Notes: a model not told the origin generated them from the letters alone. Positions 50,701 to 53,584 are shown, counted from the stretch's first letter. The stretch: DNA of 64,000 nt from Serripes groenlandicus (GCA_031761405.1 JASEVX010000003.1:142236700-142300699), one strand, 5' to 3'. Program-made: numbers and translations.

Positions 50701-53584
50701 AAATTGAAGGAAAATCTTGATAACACTTTGGAGGCCGCATTTTTTGCTTCACCAGCTTGAAATTTTGTCAGAATGTTTGTCTGAATTATATCTAGGTCGA
50801 ATTCAAATATGGATCATATTGGGTAAATAAAGGAAAATATTGTTCAAACTCCGGAGGCCGCATTTTTACTTTGAGCAAGTTGAAACTTTGTCAGAATGTT
50901 GTCTTGATGATATCTAGTACATATCTAGTCCATATTGGAATATGGGTCATATCAGGTGAAAAAATATAGGCCAAATGAATTTATTTATTTTTTTATTTAC
51001 TGGGGTTTTACGCCGCTTTTAACATTATTTCAGTTATATCACGGCGACAGTTCACTTATTCATGATCCCTGGGTAAACAAACCAGTACTAGGCTAGAAAA
51101 TGTGCCTTGCACCATGACCGAGATGCCGGGACTGGGGATCGAACCCGGGACAACCGGTTTCGAAATCCCCGACGCTAAAGGCCAAATGAAGGAAAAAATC
51201 TTGTTAACACTGTGGAGGCTGCATTCAGAATAATTGTCTTGATTTGTTTTGCATTGCAGTACATTGTATAATTATGGTGAGCGAACTAGGGCCATTATGG
51301 CCCTCTTGTTATGTTATTGCTGTGTACCAAAAAAAAACAATGAAAACACATTTAACTCCTTTCTTGATGCAAGTGACTTTGGCGTCTGAGAATGTTGTTG
51401 AAAAAGAAGAAATAAGTAATTTCTTCTTTTATTCACACAATATTTTCATCTCTGTTTAATACTTAGGTTTCAATTTTCCAGATATTTTCAAATATCAACG
51501 TCTCTTAACATATTGTATCAGTTTAACCCTTTCCCACATACAACAACTCTGCAGCAGACGACTTTGAAAACATACCCGAAATTGTTTGGGAACTCCCTTT
51601 AAATGAAAGTACAATAATTGAATAGAGTTGAACACATTGGGACAAAAGGTAAAATTGCTTGTTTTGAGCAATTTCTTCTTTTGTCGCCATGATTTCAAAA
51701 AGTCATCTGCTTCAGAGGCATCAGAAAGCATTTATATGAGGGAAAGGGTTAAATGTTGATCCTTCCTCACTTGCACCAAATATGCAGCAAAGGGCTTTAA
51801 TAACATTTTTGCATATTTTTTAAAATCTCTATTAATGAAAAAAAAATGAAACCATTGTAGCCAAAGTGTTGCAGATGCATCAAACTGCATAATATTATGC
51901 AAGTGGGAGAACTTCATACTTTTACTACAATGTTTTCATAAGTCACTTTCTTCAGACCAATCAAAATGCAGCTATTTTTTGGAAAGGATTTAACTTTTGG
52001 AATGAAGAAGTCGATGCTACTAAGGCTTTGAAATTGTTTTGAACCTTTCCCACATATAGACACTTTCTGATGCCTCTGCAAAAGACAACTTAAAAAAACA
52101 TTGTGACAAAAGGAAAAATTGTTCAAGACCAGCAATTTCTCCTGTTGTCATAATTGTTCAACTTTTTTCAGTAACAATACCTTCGTTTATAGATATTCTT
52201 TTTGTTTTTGCCTGGCTTTTTCAGGGTCATCAGCTACATGTTTGTTGTTTATAAATAGAAATGGTTAAAATTGCTTGCAGTTTTATATACATGTAACTAT
52301 TTTTATGTACATTTTCGGCTCTACATAAAGCATTTTCATACAAACACTTCTAGAAAGAAGCACAATTTATTTACCAATGAACAGTTCAATCAAGACATCT
52401 TATTATCTTTTTAATTCAAACTGTCATTTAAGGTAGAGTGATACATATTTGCTGCCAAATATAGATAACTTTTAATATGTCTTCACAGCTGACAACTGAT
52501 TTATAAATTGTGGGTAAAAGATAATTTATTCTCTTACCACAATGTTTTCAACTCTGTCTTAACCCTTTCCCACCTATAGACACATTTTGACGCATGTGCA
52601 GCAGACGACTTTTGAAGACATCGTGACAAAAGGAGAAATTGCTCAATTTCTCCTTTTGCCATAATGTTTTCAACTTTTTTCAGTAATTGTACCTACAATT
52701 ATAGAGATTTTCCATAATTTTGAGTAGACATTTTCAAAGTCGTCTGGTGCAGATTTGTTGTATGTGGAAAACGGTTGAAGTCTATTTCAGTTAAGCAGTT
52801 GTTATATCCCCTTGCCAGCACATGCACATCATTCTGAAAAAAAACTTTATCAGGTCCGGATTAACTTCAAATCATGAACACTTTCCAACATGTATAAACA
52901 TCGGCAGCAGATAACTTTTGAAAACAATTTGACAAACGAAGAAATTGCTCAGGATGAGCACTTTCTCCATTGGCAACAATATTTACAACTGTTTTCAATA
53001 ATTCAACTATTACTTATATAAATATATCCTATTTTTTCCACAATGATTTCAAAGCCATCTGCGGCAGGTTTGTTGTATGTGGGATAGGGTTAACCCTTTC
53101 CCTCATATAGACGCTTTCTGACGCCTCTGCAGCAGACAGCCTTTTGAAAACATAGTGACAAAAGAAGAAATTGCTCAAAACGAGCAATTTCTCCTTTTGC
53201 CACAATGTTTTCCTCTTTTAGTCATAGGTTATCCATTCAATTATAGAGATTTTCCATTTTTTGACAACATATGTTTAAAGTCGTCTGCTGCAGAATTATC
53301 GTATGAGGGAAAGGGTTAACAGTGAAATGTGTGTTCTCCGATTTATAGTATATAACGATTTATAGTATATAATGATTTATGGTATATAATGATTTATGGT
53401 ATATAACGATTTATAGTATATAATGATTTATAGTATATAACGATGTATAGTATATAACGATTTATAGTATATAATGATTTATAGTATATAACGGGAAAAT
53501 GTTGTTATTAATCAATGTGTTGTTATCTATTTTCAGATGACCTATTCAGGAAGAGCGCCATATGCTGAACATGGGAGCTACTAG
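2709..53584 (+). CDS. Spliced gene, 21 coding exons, 3' part of an unrecognised charged protein
   Basis: The joined exons are 2709-2733, 4576-4607, 5841-5865, 6615-6632, 14612-14689, 17155-17295, 21619-21674, 22739-22807, 26148-26223, 28809-28931, 30043-30066, 32975-33006, 33563-33641, 35017-35231, 36853-36913, 37408-37469, 38682-38795, 39924-40043, 42865-42978, 48080-48220 and 53537-53584. Every intron is GT-AG and the phases chain without a stop through 1653 nt (550 residues plus TAG). The first exon begins in frame without an initiator, so the N-terminus is outside the window. Residues 34-59 are His/Asp-rich, 60-125 are rich in Arg, Glu and Gln and probably helical, PGGGAP lies near 304-309, and a second helical stretch is near 411-450. 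The C-terminus is rich in Asp and Tyr. No signal peptide or membrane segment is seen. The overall character suggests a cytoskeletal or ciliary coiled-coil protein, but that is a guess. I do not recognise the family. Confidence 0.85.
2776..3005 (+). mobile_element. 230-bp TTAA MITE, full length
   Basis: Exactly 230 bp. The right end is slightly decayed (GAGGGATTGCGTTAA) and shares its TTAA with an older copy that begins there. Confidence 0.9.
3002..3275. mobile_element. Older TTAA MITE copies, mosaic
   Basis: Starts TTAACCCTTTCCCACATT and ends GTGACAGGGTTA, with two partly repeated subterminal CTGCAGCAGA blocks, so at least two old copies are fused. Confidence 0.7.
3543..3785 (-). mobile_element. 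tRNA-headed SINE, minus strand
   Basis: Read on the minus strand, the head has GTAGTGGTAGAGCGTCC (A-box-like) and GGTATGATCCC (B-box-like). It is followed by a body and a molluscan-type tail that ends near the GTGATATAACTG motif. The first ~25 bp of the head is duplicated (3726-3773). Confidence 0.65.
4030..4170 (+). mobile_element. SINE fragment with tRNA-like B box
   Basis: Contains GGTTCGATTCCTGGG and the GACTGACTCGCGTGTGTC body motif also seen near 60050. The tail is missing. Confidence 0.5.
4273..4511 (-). mobile_element. 230-bp TTAA MITE, near full length
   Basis: TTAACCCTTTCCCTCATACGG left end. The right end is decayed to GTGAGAAAGTACTTAA. A few bp longer than consensus. Confidence 0.85.
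4576..4607 (+). CDS. Coding exon 2
   Basis: A 32-nt exon after TTTTTCAG, with donor GTAAGT. After two phase bases it reads MARGRTDFDS. The internal Met at 4578 could serve as a start in a shorter isoform, but the acceptor directly in front and the compatible upstream exon argue for an internal Met. Confidence 0.75.
4689..4995. mobile_element. Older TTAA MITE copies, two fused
   Basis: From CCCACATACAACTAATCTGCAGCAGAC to GTGGGAAAGGGTTAA. The central hairpin block occurs twice, so two copies are merged. Confidence 0.7.
5120..5455 (+). repeat. Diverged tandem-core repeat, relative of the 49.2 kb array
   Basis: Contains two AAAGCTTGTCC units and ends with the GGGGGCATAATGTTTGAC motif that also closes the 49.2-49.9 kb element. 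The nuclear-receptor-like palindrome is decayed here (AGGTTGCAGTGACTT). Confidence 0.65.
5587..5645 (+). mobile_element. SINE tail fragment
   Basis: GCCATGATATAACTGGAAAAG followed by AACACCATGCAAAC matches the 3' end of other SINEs here. Confidence 0.5.
5646..6370. mobile_element. Cluster of older TTAA MITEs with exon 3 between
   Basis: Three old copies lie at about 5646-5806, 5948-6137 and 6143-6368. Each has CTGCAGCAGAC-type subterminal motifs and the AATTTCTCCTTTTG centre. Exon 3 lies between the first two. Confidence 0.7.
5841..5865 (+). CDS. Coding exon 3
   Basis: A 25-nt exon with a strong polypyrimidine acceptor (TTTGTCTTCCAG) and a GTATGT donor. It reads DFRSPRKD plus one base (phase 0 to 1). 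Confidence 0.75.
6615..6632 (+). CDS. Coding micro-exon 4 (18 nt)
   Basis: It reads (D)KYGKS between an AG acceptor and the donor GTAAAT, phase 1 to 1. A second AG three bases upstream would give a 21-nt exon (start 6612) that adds Gly and is also in frame. The pyrimidine tract is interrupted, so the call is moderate. Confidence 0.5.
6844..7076 (+). mobile_element. TTAA MITE interrupted by a SINE-head fragment
   Basis: The left two thirds match the young consensus up to TTTTAGTCATAGGTCATAG. Then 6990-7065 is a minus-strand SINE head (CACTCTACCACTACATCACCGAGG), and the end GGAAAGGGTTA follows. Confidence 0.7.
7220..7987. mobile_element. Older TTAA MITEs
   Basis: A full old copy at 7220-7445 (TTAACCCTTTCCCACCTGCA to GTTGGAAAGGATTAA) and another at about 7770-7987 ending GTGGGAAAGGGTTAA. 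The unique AT-rich DNA between them shows nothing else. Confidence 0.7.
7988..8554. other. AT-rich intron sequence, no feature
   Basis: Short (TA)n runs near 8036 and 8257. No open exon with splice sites and no MITE was seen. Confidence 0.5.
8555..8690 (+). mobile_element. SINE fragment
   Basis: tRNA-like B box (GGGTTTGAAGCCC) and the CTTCCACCAGTATGGCC body motif. It lies directly before a young MITE. Confidence 0.45.
8691..8921 (+). mobile_element. 230-bp TTAA MITE, full length (231 bp)
   Basis: Left target base changed (TCAA). The right TTAA is shared with the next copy. Confidence 0.9.
8918..9125 (+). mobile_element. TTAA MITE abutting the previous copy
   Basis: Starts at the shared TTAA, has an extended C run (AACCCCCCTTTCCC), carries GATGCTTTCTGACGCC, and ends GTGGGTTAA. 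Confidence 0.85.
9135..9244 (+). mobile_element. SINE 3' part
   Basis: GGTGTGAAAAACCC, then CAATGATGTAACTGAAAT and GCAAATGCC, as in other SINE tails here. A 194-bp MITE follows directly. Confidence 0.5.
9245..9438 (+). mobile_element. Second MITE family, 194 bp, perfect hairpin
   Basis: CAGAGCTCTAGATAA at the left and TTATCTAGTCCTCTG at the right. The hairpin at 9314-9358 has two perfect 22-nt arms around one base. Confidence 0.85.
9314..9358. repeat. 45-nt perfect palindrome/hairpin
   Basis: The arm begins GGTACTCAAAAGAATCG. The two 22-nt arms are exact reverse complements separated by a single A. Confidence 0.95.
9670..9991. mobile_element. Older TTAA MITE copies
   Basis: TTAACCCTTTCACTGATG start, CTGCAGCAGATGAC block at 9821, end GTGAGGGTTAA shared with the next element. 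Confidence 0.65.
9988..10102 (-). mobile_element. Internally deleted TTAA MITE (115 bp)
   Basis: Both young-subfamily ends are intact, but the sequence jumps from CGACAAATCT to GAGCAATTTCTTC, losing about half the element. Confidence 0.9.
10103..10687. other. Intron with decayed MITE pieces
   Basis: Unique AT-rich sequence to about 10390, then fragments with GTCTGCTTCAG near 10457 and a central-hairpin remnant near 10560-10625. Confidence 0.45.
10688..10917 (+). mobile_element. Older TTAA MITE, 230 bp
   Basis: Starts TTAATCCTTTCCAACATGTA, carries TTTGTGACGCC and the AAACAAGCAATTTCTCC centre, and ends GGAAAGGGTTAA. It is exactly the consensus length. Confidence 0.85.
11194..11547. mobile_element. 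TTAA MITE between 66/67-bp direct repeats
   Basis: Direct repeats 11194-11259 and 11481-11547 (GAGAGCTTTTTTACCAGAT to GGGAAATAGTTA) flank a MITE at about 11256-11480. The repeats are themselves MITE-arm sequence and differ at a few bases. Confidence 0.75.
11792..12205. repeat. 207-bp tandem duplication inside MITE-like sequence
   Basis: AGAACAAATAACTTTGAGC starts at 11792 and again at 11999. The two units are almost identical. Each carries an AAATTTCTCATGATGACTAATTT centre and GTTGTCTGCTGCATCAG. Confidence 0.9.
12304..12527 (-). mobile_element. TTAA MITE, young subfamily
   Basis: TTAACCCTTTCCCTCATACGA left end. The right end is GAGGGAAAGGGATAA, with the target base changed. An older copy follows to about 12770. 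Confidence 0.9.
13675..13878 (-). CDS. Possible small nested gene or exon, 67 codons, unrecognised
   Basis: An ATG-initiated frame starting MLKVTNLHNRIGSIFSL and ending SEIDLNDDT-stop, with balanced, protein-like composition and no match to repeats here. Its ATG lies 9 nt from a GCGCATGCGC palindrome on the upstream side. It could be a nested gene, a first exon or chance. No family recognised. Confidence 0.3.
   Translation of the reverse strand: MLKVTNLHNRIGSIFSLETVPTLDIHGLTLLNEFYTNQDISLNMKTIFSKLKLLLKGESEIDLNDDT
13887..13896. promoter_or_regulatory. GCGCATGCGC palindrome (NRF-1-type site)
   Basis: A perfect 10-bp palindrome matching the consensus of animal NRF-1 sites, which are often found in core promoters. 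It is CpG-rich in an AT-rich context and sits just upstream of the minus-strand frame. Confidence 0.4.
14612..14689 (+). CDS. Coding exon 5, histidine-rich cassette
   Basis: A 78-nt exon after ATGCCAG with donor GTATGA, phase 1 to 1. It encodes VSKHHHHHHDDHHHHD followed by more His, ending near VDP. Sixteen of the 26 residues are His. The phase fits exons 4 and 6 exactly, so inclusion or skipping keeps the frame. His/Asp runs often bind divalent metals, but no function is shown here. The acceptor tract is weak, so it may be alternatively used. Confidence 0.55.
14964..15628. mobile_element. Older TTAA MITEs (two copies)
   Basis: 14964-15181 (TTAACCCTTTCCCACATAC to GTGGGAAAGAGTTAA) and about 15400-15628 (AACCCTTTCCCACATACACC to TTGGGAAAGAGTTTA). 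The DNA between them is unique and AT-rich. Confidence 0.75.
15960..16520. other. Intron, no feature recognised
   Basis: AT-rich unique sequence. No splice-flanked frame or known repeat seen. Confidence 0.4.
16521..16750 (+). mobile_element. 230-bp TTAA MITE, full length
   Basis: Exactly 230 bp from TTAACCCTTTCCCTCATA to GTATGAGGGAAATGGTTAA. Confidence 0.95.
17155..17295 (+). CDS. Coding exon 6, charged helical segment
   Basis: A 141-nt exon (phase 1 to 1) after CTTTCTACAG with donor GTATGG. It begins DLLRKQERDMYEKHQ and continues rich in Arg, Glu, Gln and Lys, ending KPKKDS. The composition suggests a long helix or coiled coil. The -LLRKQERDMY- start is echoed by -VLMRQEREIH- in the next exon, which suggests an internal duplication. 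Confidence 0.85.
18216..18447. mobile_element. Older TTAA MITE, complete
   Basis: TTAACCCCCCTTTCCCACAC to GTGGTAAAGGGTTAA, with a perfect AGAAATTGCTCATTATGAGC centre. It shares its right TTAA with the next copy. Confidence 0.85.
18444..18663. mobile_element. Older TTAA MITE abutting the previous one
   Basis: TTAACCTTTTCCCACATACA to GTGGGCATGGGTTAA. Confidence 0.8.
18684..18913 (+). mobile_element. 230-bp TTAA MITE, full length
   Basis: Exactly 230 bp, TTAACCCTTTCCCTCATA to GTATGAGGGAAAGAGTTAA. Confidence 0.95.
19624..19912. repeat. 69-bp minisatellite, about four units
   Basis: GTGACACATAG starts at 19624, 19693, 19762, 19831 and (partial) 19900. The unit contains TCTCCGTCTTTGTCTCTCC and GCAGGCTGTCACATACTG. 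The unit is a multiple of three, so two minus-strand frames stay open through it. These are not taken as genes. Confidence 0.95.
20285..20530 (+). mobile_element. SINE, plus strand
   Basis: A head-like start (GAGCATCTTCTGTGAGAGC), the CACGTCATACCAAAG and CTCGTTGGGGCTTGACTTAG body motifs, and the tail ATGTGATATGACTGAAATAC then GTGTAAACCACC. Confidence 0.65.
21152..21381 (+). mobile_element. 230-bp TTAA MITE, full length
   Basis: Exactly 230 bp. Left end TTAACTATTTCCCTCATA, right end GTATGAGGGAAAGGGTTAA. An older copy abuts on each side. Confidence 0.95.
21619..21674 (+). CDS. Coding exon 7
   Basis: A 56-nt exon after TTTTACAG, donor GTAAGT, phase 1 to 0. It encodes DVLMRQEREIHQREQQLRN, a charged, likely helical segment resembling the start of exon 6. 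Confidence 0.85.
21695..22050. mobile_element. TTAA MITE relatives downstream of exon 7
   Basis: Two shortened copies at about 21700-21870 and 21875-22050, each with GATGCTTTCTGAC and a GTCGTCT..TGCAGAATTGT right part. Their arms lack the 50-bp spacer. Confidence 0.7.
22115..22346 (+). mobile_element. 230-bp TTAA MITE, full length
   Basis: TTAACCCTTTCCCCCATA to GTATGAGGGTAAGGGTTAA. The extra TA near the left makes it 232 bp. Confidence 0.93.
22739..22807 (+). CDS. Coding exon 8, Pro/Met/Gly-rich
   Basis: A 69-nt exon after TTGCATAG, donor GTACTG, phase 0 to 0. It encodes FDGPPMLMPAAGMPGR followed by SIYRHEQ. It is locally GC-richer than the introns and is probably a flexible linker. Confidence 0.8.
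23248..23482 (-). mobile_element. TTAA MITE, hybrid of old and young ends
   Basis: The left end is the older type (CCCACATACAACC). The right half is the young type (TATATGAGGGAAAGGGTTAA). Confidence 0.85.
24335..25245. repeat. ~26-bp minisatellite, about 900 bp
   Basis: More than 30 units of CTTCCTTGGTCCATAAAGCT type. Variants (CTTCCTTAGTCCATAAATC, a TTTTACC insert) recur in the same order, giving a higher-order unit of roughly 120 bp. Minus-strand frames reading LYGPRK/ALWTKEG are a by-product. Confidence 0.95.
25587..25862 (-). mobile_element. 230-bp TTAA MITE between identical 27-bp direct repeats
   Basis: The MITE is 25610-25839, exactly 230 bp. The flanks 25587-25613 and 25836-25862 are identical and each begins and ends with TTAA. 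The flank includes the left end of an older MITE that continues to about 26050. Confidence 0.95.
26148..26223 (+). CDS. Coding exon 9
   Basis: A 76-nt exon after CCCTTTCAG, donor GTATGC, phase 0 to 1. It reads LQAKDDFEVRRPPRERE and ends with DLGRAQS, a DLGR motif also seen as VDLGRE in exon 14. Confidence 0.85.
26630..26850 (+). mobile_element. SINE, plus strand
   Basis: A head with GGGTTAGCGTCGGGGATTT, a weak B box (CCAGGTTTCATACCC), then GACCCAGGGATCATGAAG and the tail ATGATGTAACTGAAATAATG, GTAAAACCCCAATAAAAC. Related to the minus-strand copy at 50980. Confidence 0.75.
26851..27760 (+). repeat. Tandem-core element, ~165-bp units
   Basis: Begins TTTTTAGCTCGACTATTCGAA. GTTAAAGTTTTAGG(G/A)CAAGTTGG recurs near 26909, 27065, 27241 and 27577, each followed by GTGCTAGGG and GCTGAAGATGCTGAGTGTGACC. 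Confidence 0.85.
28697..28768 (+). repeat. 24-nt pyrimidine-rich tandem repeat before exon 10
   Basis: GTCTTTGCTTTCTTC begins at 28697, 28721 and 28745. It lies 40-110 nt upstream of the exon 10 acceptor. Confidence 0.85.
28809..28931 (+). CDS. Coding exon 10
   Basis: A 123-nt exon after CTCTGTCCAG, donor GTAACT, phase 1 to 1. It is Asn-rich with two Trp (KNWGSNNQTNWRFDP) and ends with SYIERT. A pyrimidine-rich tandem repeat precedes the acceptor. Confidence 0.85.
29100..29330 (+). mobile_element. 230-bp TTAA MITE, full length
   Basis: Left end decayed to ATAACCTTTTCCCATATA. The right end is perfect (ATATGAGGGAAAGGGTTAA). Confidence 0.93.
29440..29667 (-). mobile_element. 230-bp TTAA MITE, near full length
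   Basis: TTAACCCTTTCCCCCATACAA to ATATGAGGGAAAGGGTTAG. It is inserted within an older MITE whose right part resumes at about 29675-29773. Confidence 0.93.
30043..30066 (+). CDS. Coding micro-exon 11 (24 nt)
   Basis: It encodes EFLQRNSD between TTGATTGCAG and GTAAGA, phase 1 to 1, so skipping would keep the frame. Confidence 0.7.
30112..30228 (+). mobile_element. Internally deleted TTAA MITE (117 bp)
   Basis: Both ends are intact. The sequence jumps from TTTCTGATGC to AAATTATAGAAATTTT, removing the centre. It lies 46 nt after exon 11. Confidence 0.93.
30300..30600. repeat. Two-unit tandem repeat, ~165 bp
   Basis: TTTATGGAAAGCTTCACTAA and the CATATTATCAC that follows occur near 30320 and again near 30485. 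Confidence 0.7.
30631..30795. repeat. 57-bp tandem repeat, three units
   Basis: ACAAGATAGTATGTAA begins at 30631, 30688 and 30745 (the last with CC for TC). Confidence 0.93.
31467..31695 (+). mobile_element. TTAA MITE, hybrid ends
   Basis: Left end TTAAACCCTTTCCCACTTG. The right half is the young type, ending GTATGAGGGAAAGGGTTAA, and shares its TTAA with an older copy at 31692-31898. Confidence 0.88.
31692..32750. mobile_element. Series of older TTAA MITEs
   Basis: Copies at about 31692-31898, 31995-32205, 32287-32470 and 32590-32740, recognised by CAGCAGACGA/GTCTGCTGC blocks and AATTTCTCC-type centres. All are diverged and some are truncated. Confidence 0.65.
32975..33006 (+). CDS. Coding exon 12
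   Basis: A 32-nt exon after TTTTTACAG, donor GTATGG, phase 1 to 0. It encodes EPQTERHSRRE. Confidence 0.75.
33563..33641 (+). CDS. Coding exon 13
   Basis: A 79-nt exon after GTTATTTCAG, donor GTAAGG, phase 0 to 1. It begins RDHNMFGHTDNLRPVNY and ends SPRREP. A 36-bp tandem array starts in the intron right after its donor. Confidence 0.85.
33645..34270 (+). repeat. 36-bp minisatellite, about 17 units
   Basis: ACTTATGATACAAAAAGTAT followed by ATCCAGAGTGATATTT, with GGAAGTCTATCC variants. The array starts within about 40 bp of the exon 13 donor. Confidence 0.95.
35017..35231 (+). CDS. Coding exon 14, PGGGAP motif (longest exon)
   Basis: A 215-nt exon after TTATTTGTAG, donor GTGAGT, phase 1 to 0. 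It starts VGQFYGIDTIYTTSYDEP and contains VFDPFCQPGGGAPL, then a TGQ..TRIQGRMVDLGRE tail. The Pro-Gly-rich turn is the best conserved-looking motif of the protein and the best segment for a homology search. Confidence 0.9.
35745..35885 (+). mobile_element. SINE 3' part
   Basis: GCTCGAGAAATATTGTGTGGAGTACTGG, then CAAGATATAACTGAAAAACTG and TTGAAAATGGC. Confidence 0.6.
35927..36156 (-). mobile_element. 230-bp TTAA MITE, full length
   Basis: Exactly 230 bp. Older-type left end (CCCACATACAAC), young right end. It shares its right TTAA with an older copy at 36153-36340. Confidence 0.93.
36519..36785 (+). repeat. Dispersed bivalve-type repeat without expanded core
   Basis: Starts TTTTTAGCTTGTCTGTTTTT and CGAAGAAAACAAGTC, ends GTGGCGCTCTTGTTT. 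The end motifs resemble those of the elements at 26851 and 50195. Confidence 0.55.
36853..36913 (+). CDS. Coding exon 15
   Basis: A 61-nt exon after CCTCCACAG, donor GTAAGT, phase 0 to 1. It encodes NSGNARAQEGKKKLRLRDDL, basic then acidic. Confidence 0.85.
37000..38640. mobile_element. Older MITE fragments between exons 15 and 17
   Basis: Fragments at about 36969-37150, 37855-37930 and 38455-38660. The last has a clean TGGAGAAATTGCTCAACATG centre. 37150-37270 holds a single diverged unit of the 69-bp minisatellite family. 37950-38450 is unique. Confidence 0.6.
37408..37469 (+). CDS. Coding exon 16
   Basis: A 62-nt exon after TATTACAG, donor GTAAGT, phase 1 to 0. With the split Leu codon it reads LGMMAENTVRRRNEKSDF and then SQP. 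Confidence 0.85.
38682..38795 (+). CDS. Coding exon 17
   Basis: A 114-nt exon after GTTCTTTCAG, donor GTAAGT, phase 0 to 0. It starts AIDYVDHVKKMDSVGYPKK and ends HTLSYQ. Confidence 0.85.
39147..39370. mobile_element. Older TTAA MITE
   Basis: AAACCTTTCCCGCATACAAC to GGTGGGGAAGGGTTAA, with a clean GGAGAAATTGCTTG centre. A fragment of the second MITE family (CACCCTATGTTGTGG) follows at about 39470-39540. Confidence 0.8.
39924..40043 (+). CDS. Coding exon 18, helical
   Basis: A 120-nt exon after CTGTTTTAG, donor GTATGT, phase 0 to 0. It begins GPHRRSEDMHGL and continues with Glu, Gln and Lys-rich sequence ending RQHEKHLDKL, which is likely helical. Confidence 0.85.
40261..40347. repeat. 44-bp tandem duplication
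   Basis: TGATGACAGTATACAGATCT starts at 40261 and 40305. The two units are identical apart from the last bases. Confidence 0.93.
40410..40627 (-). mobile_element. TTAA MITE, young subfamily
   Basis: TTAACTCTTTCCCTCATACGA to ATATGAGGGAAAGGGTTAA, 218 bp, with part of the long spacer lost (ACGACTTTTCAAAAAATAG). Confidence 0.93.
40708..41962 (+). repeat. Tandem-core element, 161-bp units, eight copies
   Basis: Starts ATCCCCCGCTTTTTCGAAG, then a GTCC/GTCT microsatellite at 40757-40785. Then TTTCCGTGCAATAACTGCC recurs about every 161 bp (near 40794, 40955, 41116, 41277, 41437, 41598, 41759, 41920). The architecture matches bivalve pearl-type non-autonomous elements. Confidence 0.9.
41963..42540 (+). 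repeat. Second tandem-core element, ~150-bp units
   Basis: Begins with TCCCTCCGTCCGTCC near 42000. GAAATTTTGTATA-type units recur near 42075, 42225 and 42375, each followed by a GATTTCGTCAATTT...ATGAGTTATGCCCC stretch. It ends GTACTCTTGTTTTC. Confidence 0.8.
42865..42978 (+). CDS. Coding exon 19, Gly-rich
   Basis: A 114-nt exon after GTCTTTCAG, donor GTAAGT, phase 0 to 0. It contains MYGGDYGGGNKKGPNLRK and ends IIHNPQQT. Confidence 0.85.
43225..43454 (+). mobile_element. 230-bp TTAA MITE, full length
   Basis: Exactly 230 bp. Both TTAA sites are shared with older copies (about 43020-43228 and 43451-43630). Confidence 0.95.
43800..44340. mobile_element. Older TTAA MITE remnants
   Basis: Two diverged copies at about 43805-44075 and 44120-44340, recognised by subterminal CTGCAGCAGACG blocks and the TTGAAAACATTGTGGCAAAAG arm. 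Confidence 0.65.
44400..44640. repeat. 89-bp tandem repeat, 2.7 units
   Basis: TTG(A/C)CTAT at 44402, 44491 and 44580, followed by GACGCAGAGG and TAGTATTCTGTAGTAAAG. Confidence 0.93.
45713..45930 (+). mobile_element. tRNA-headed SINE, plus strand
   Basis: A-box-like GTAGTGGTAAAGTGTCC and B-box-like GGGTTTGATCCCC are about 30 bp apart. The body has GGGTCATACCAAAGAC, and the tail ends GGCATTAAACAACAAAC and ATCAATCAATTT. Confidence 0.75.
46008..46564. mobile_element. Three TTAA MITEs fused without terminal repeats between
   Basis: A young-type copy runs from 46008 to about 46197, then jumps at CTGCTGCAG to an older copy (CCAACATACAGACAC). This in turn jumps at AAAGTCGT to a third (CATACAACAAATC), which ends GTGGGAAGGGGTTAA at 46564. 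Confidence 0.85.
46850..47075. mobile_element. Older TTAA MITE
   Basis: CCCAATTTCCCACATACAAC to TATGTGGGAAAGGTTTAA, with a GCAGCAGACGG-type left block changed to TACAGCAGACGG. Confidence 0.75.
47222..47447 (-). mobile_element. TTAA MITE, hybrid ends
   Basis: CCCCTTTCCCACATACAACA left end, ATATGAGGGAAAGGGTTAA right end. Confidence 0.88.
47568..47705. repeat. 35-bp tandem amplification of a MITE subterminal block
   Basis: ATGGCAAATCTTCAGCAG then AAGACATTGAATAACAT, four units. The repeated unit is the older MITE's CTGCAGCAGACGACTTTGAA region. Confidence 0.9.
47856..48052 (+). mobile_element. Second MITE family, 197 bp
   Basis: CAGAGCTCTAAGTAA start, decayed hairpin (GGGTACTCTAAAAATTGTC), end TTATTTAGTCTTCTG. 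Its right end is 27 nt from exon 20. Confidence 0.8.
48080..48220 (+). CDS. Coding exon 20, Asp/Tyr-rich
   Basis: A 141-nt exon, phase 0 to 0, donor GTATCC. It contains NNYFDDPDDYFDHFKPRI and ends YPDGNIK. Its acceptor (TTTAAATAG) lies 27 nt after the right end of a 194-bp-family MITE. Confidence 0.85.
48275..48420. repeat. Two-unit direct repeat, ~73 bp
   Basis: AATACTAGATTCA(A/G)TGTACAG followed by AAAGCCAGA occurs twice after exon 20. Confidence 0.8.
48425..48652 (-). mobile_element. TTAA MITE, young subfamily, 228 bp
   Basis: TTAACCCTTTCCCTCATACAA to ATATGAGGGAAAGGGTTAA. Confidence 0.93.
49027..50040. mobile_element. Inverted-repeat element carrying a tandem core
   Basis: The left end AGAAAACTAATATTGTGGAC with CTCTGCATAAAGTATCG is mirrored on the right by CGATACGTTACGCAGAG and TTGGTTTTCT. 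Between them lie the 155-bp array and the GGGGCATAATGTTTGAC motif. Its ends are related to the element at 62649. Confidence 0.65.
49190..49690 (+). repeat. 155-bp tandem array with nuclear-receptor-type palindrome
   Basis: AAGCTTGTC(C/T)GAGTGATAAC starts near 49190, 49345, 49500 and 49655. Each full unit ends GGTCAAGGTCACAGTGACC. The perfect AGGTCACAGTGACCT lies at 49310-49324, 49465-49479 and 49620-49634. Confidence 0.93.
50195..51310 (+). repeat. Tandem-core element, ~145-bp units, interrupted by a SINE
   Basis: Starts TTTTAGCTCACCTGTGCAC and AAGTGCAAGGTGAGC (a short inverted repeat). CTCTGGAGGCCACATTT-type units recur near 50251, 50396, 50721, 50845 and 51206. It ends GGGCCATTATGGCCCTCTTG. 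Confidence 0.85.
50980..51178 (-). mobile_element. tRNA-derived SINE with 12-bp target-site duplication
   Basis: Read on the minus strand: GTTGTCCCGGGTTCGATCCCC (B box), ACCCAGGGATCATGAATAAG, CGTGATATAACTGAAATAATG, GGCGTAAAACCCCAGTAAAT and an AAAT-rich tail. Flanked by AGGCCAAATGAA at 50968-50979 and 51179-51190. Confidence 0.92.
51523..51752 (-). mobile_element. 230-bp TTAA MITE
   Basis: Exactly 230 bp. Older-type left end (TTAACCCTTTCCCACATACA), young right end (ATATGAGGGAAAGGGTTAA). Confidence 0.92.
52559..52777. mobile_element. Older TTAA MITE
   Basis: TTAACCCTTTCCCACCTATA to TATGTGGAAAACGGTTGAA. Diverged relatives lie at 52040-52260 and 52880-53093. The intervening 52260-52440 is unique. 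Confidence 0.78.
53090..53319 (+). mobile_element. 230-bp TTAA MITE, full length
   Basis: Exactly 230 bp. It shares its left TTAA with an older copy. It lies about 215 bp before the terminal exon. Confidence 0.95.
53336..53492. repeat. 17-bp AT-rich minisatellite, about nine units
   Basis: CGATTTATAGTATATAA with ATGATTTATGG variants, ending just before the pyrimidine tract of exon 21. Confidence 0.93.
53537..53584 (+). CDS. Terminal coding exon 21 with stop
   Basis: After TATTTTCAG it reads MTYSGRAPYAEHGSY and the TAG stop at 53582-53584. A 17-bp AT-rich tandem repeat ends about 45 nt upstream of the acceptor. Confidence 0.85.
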   Translation: MTYSGRAPYAEHGSY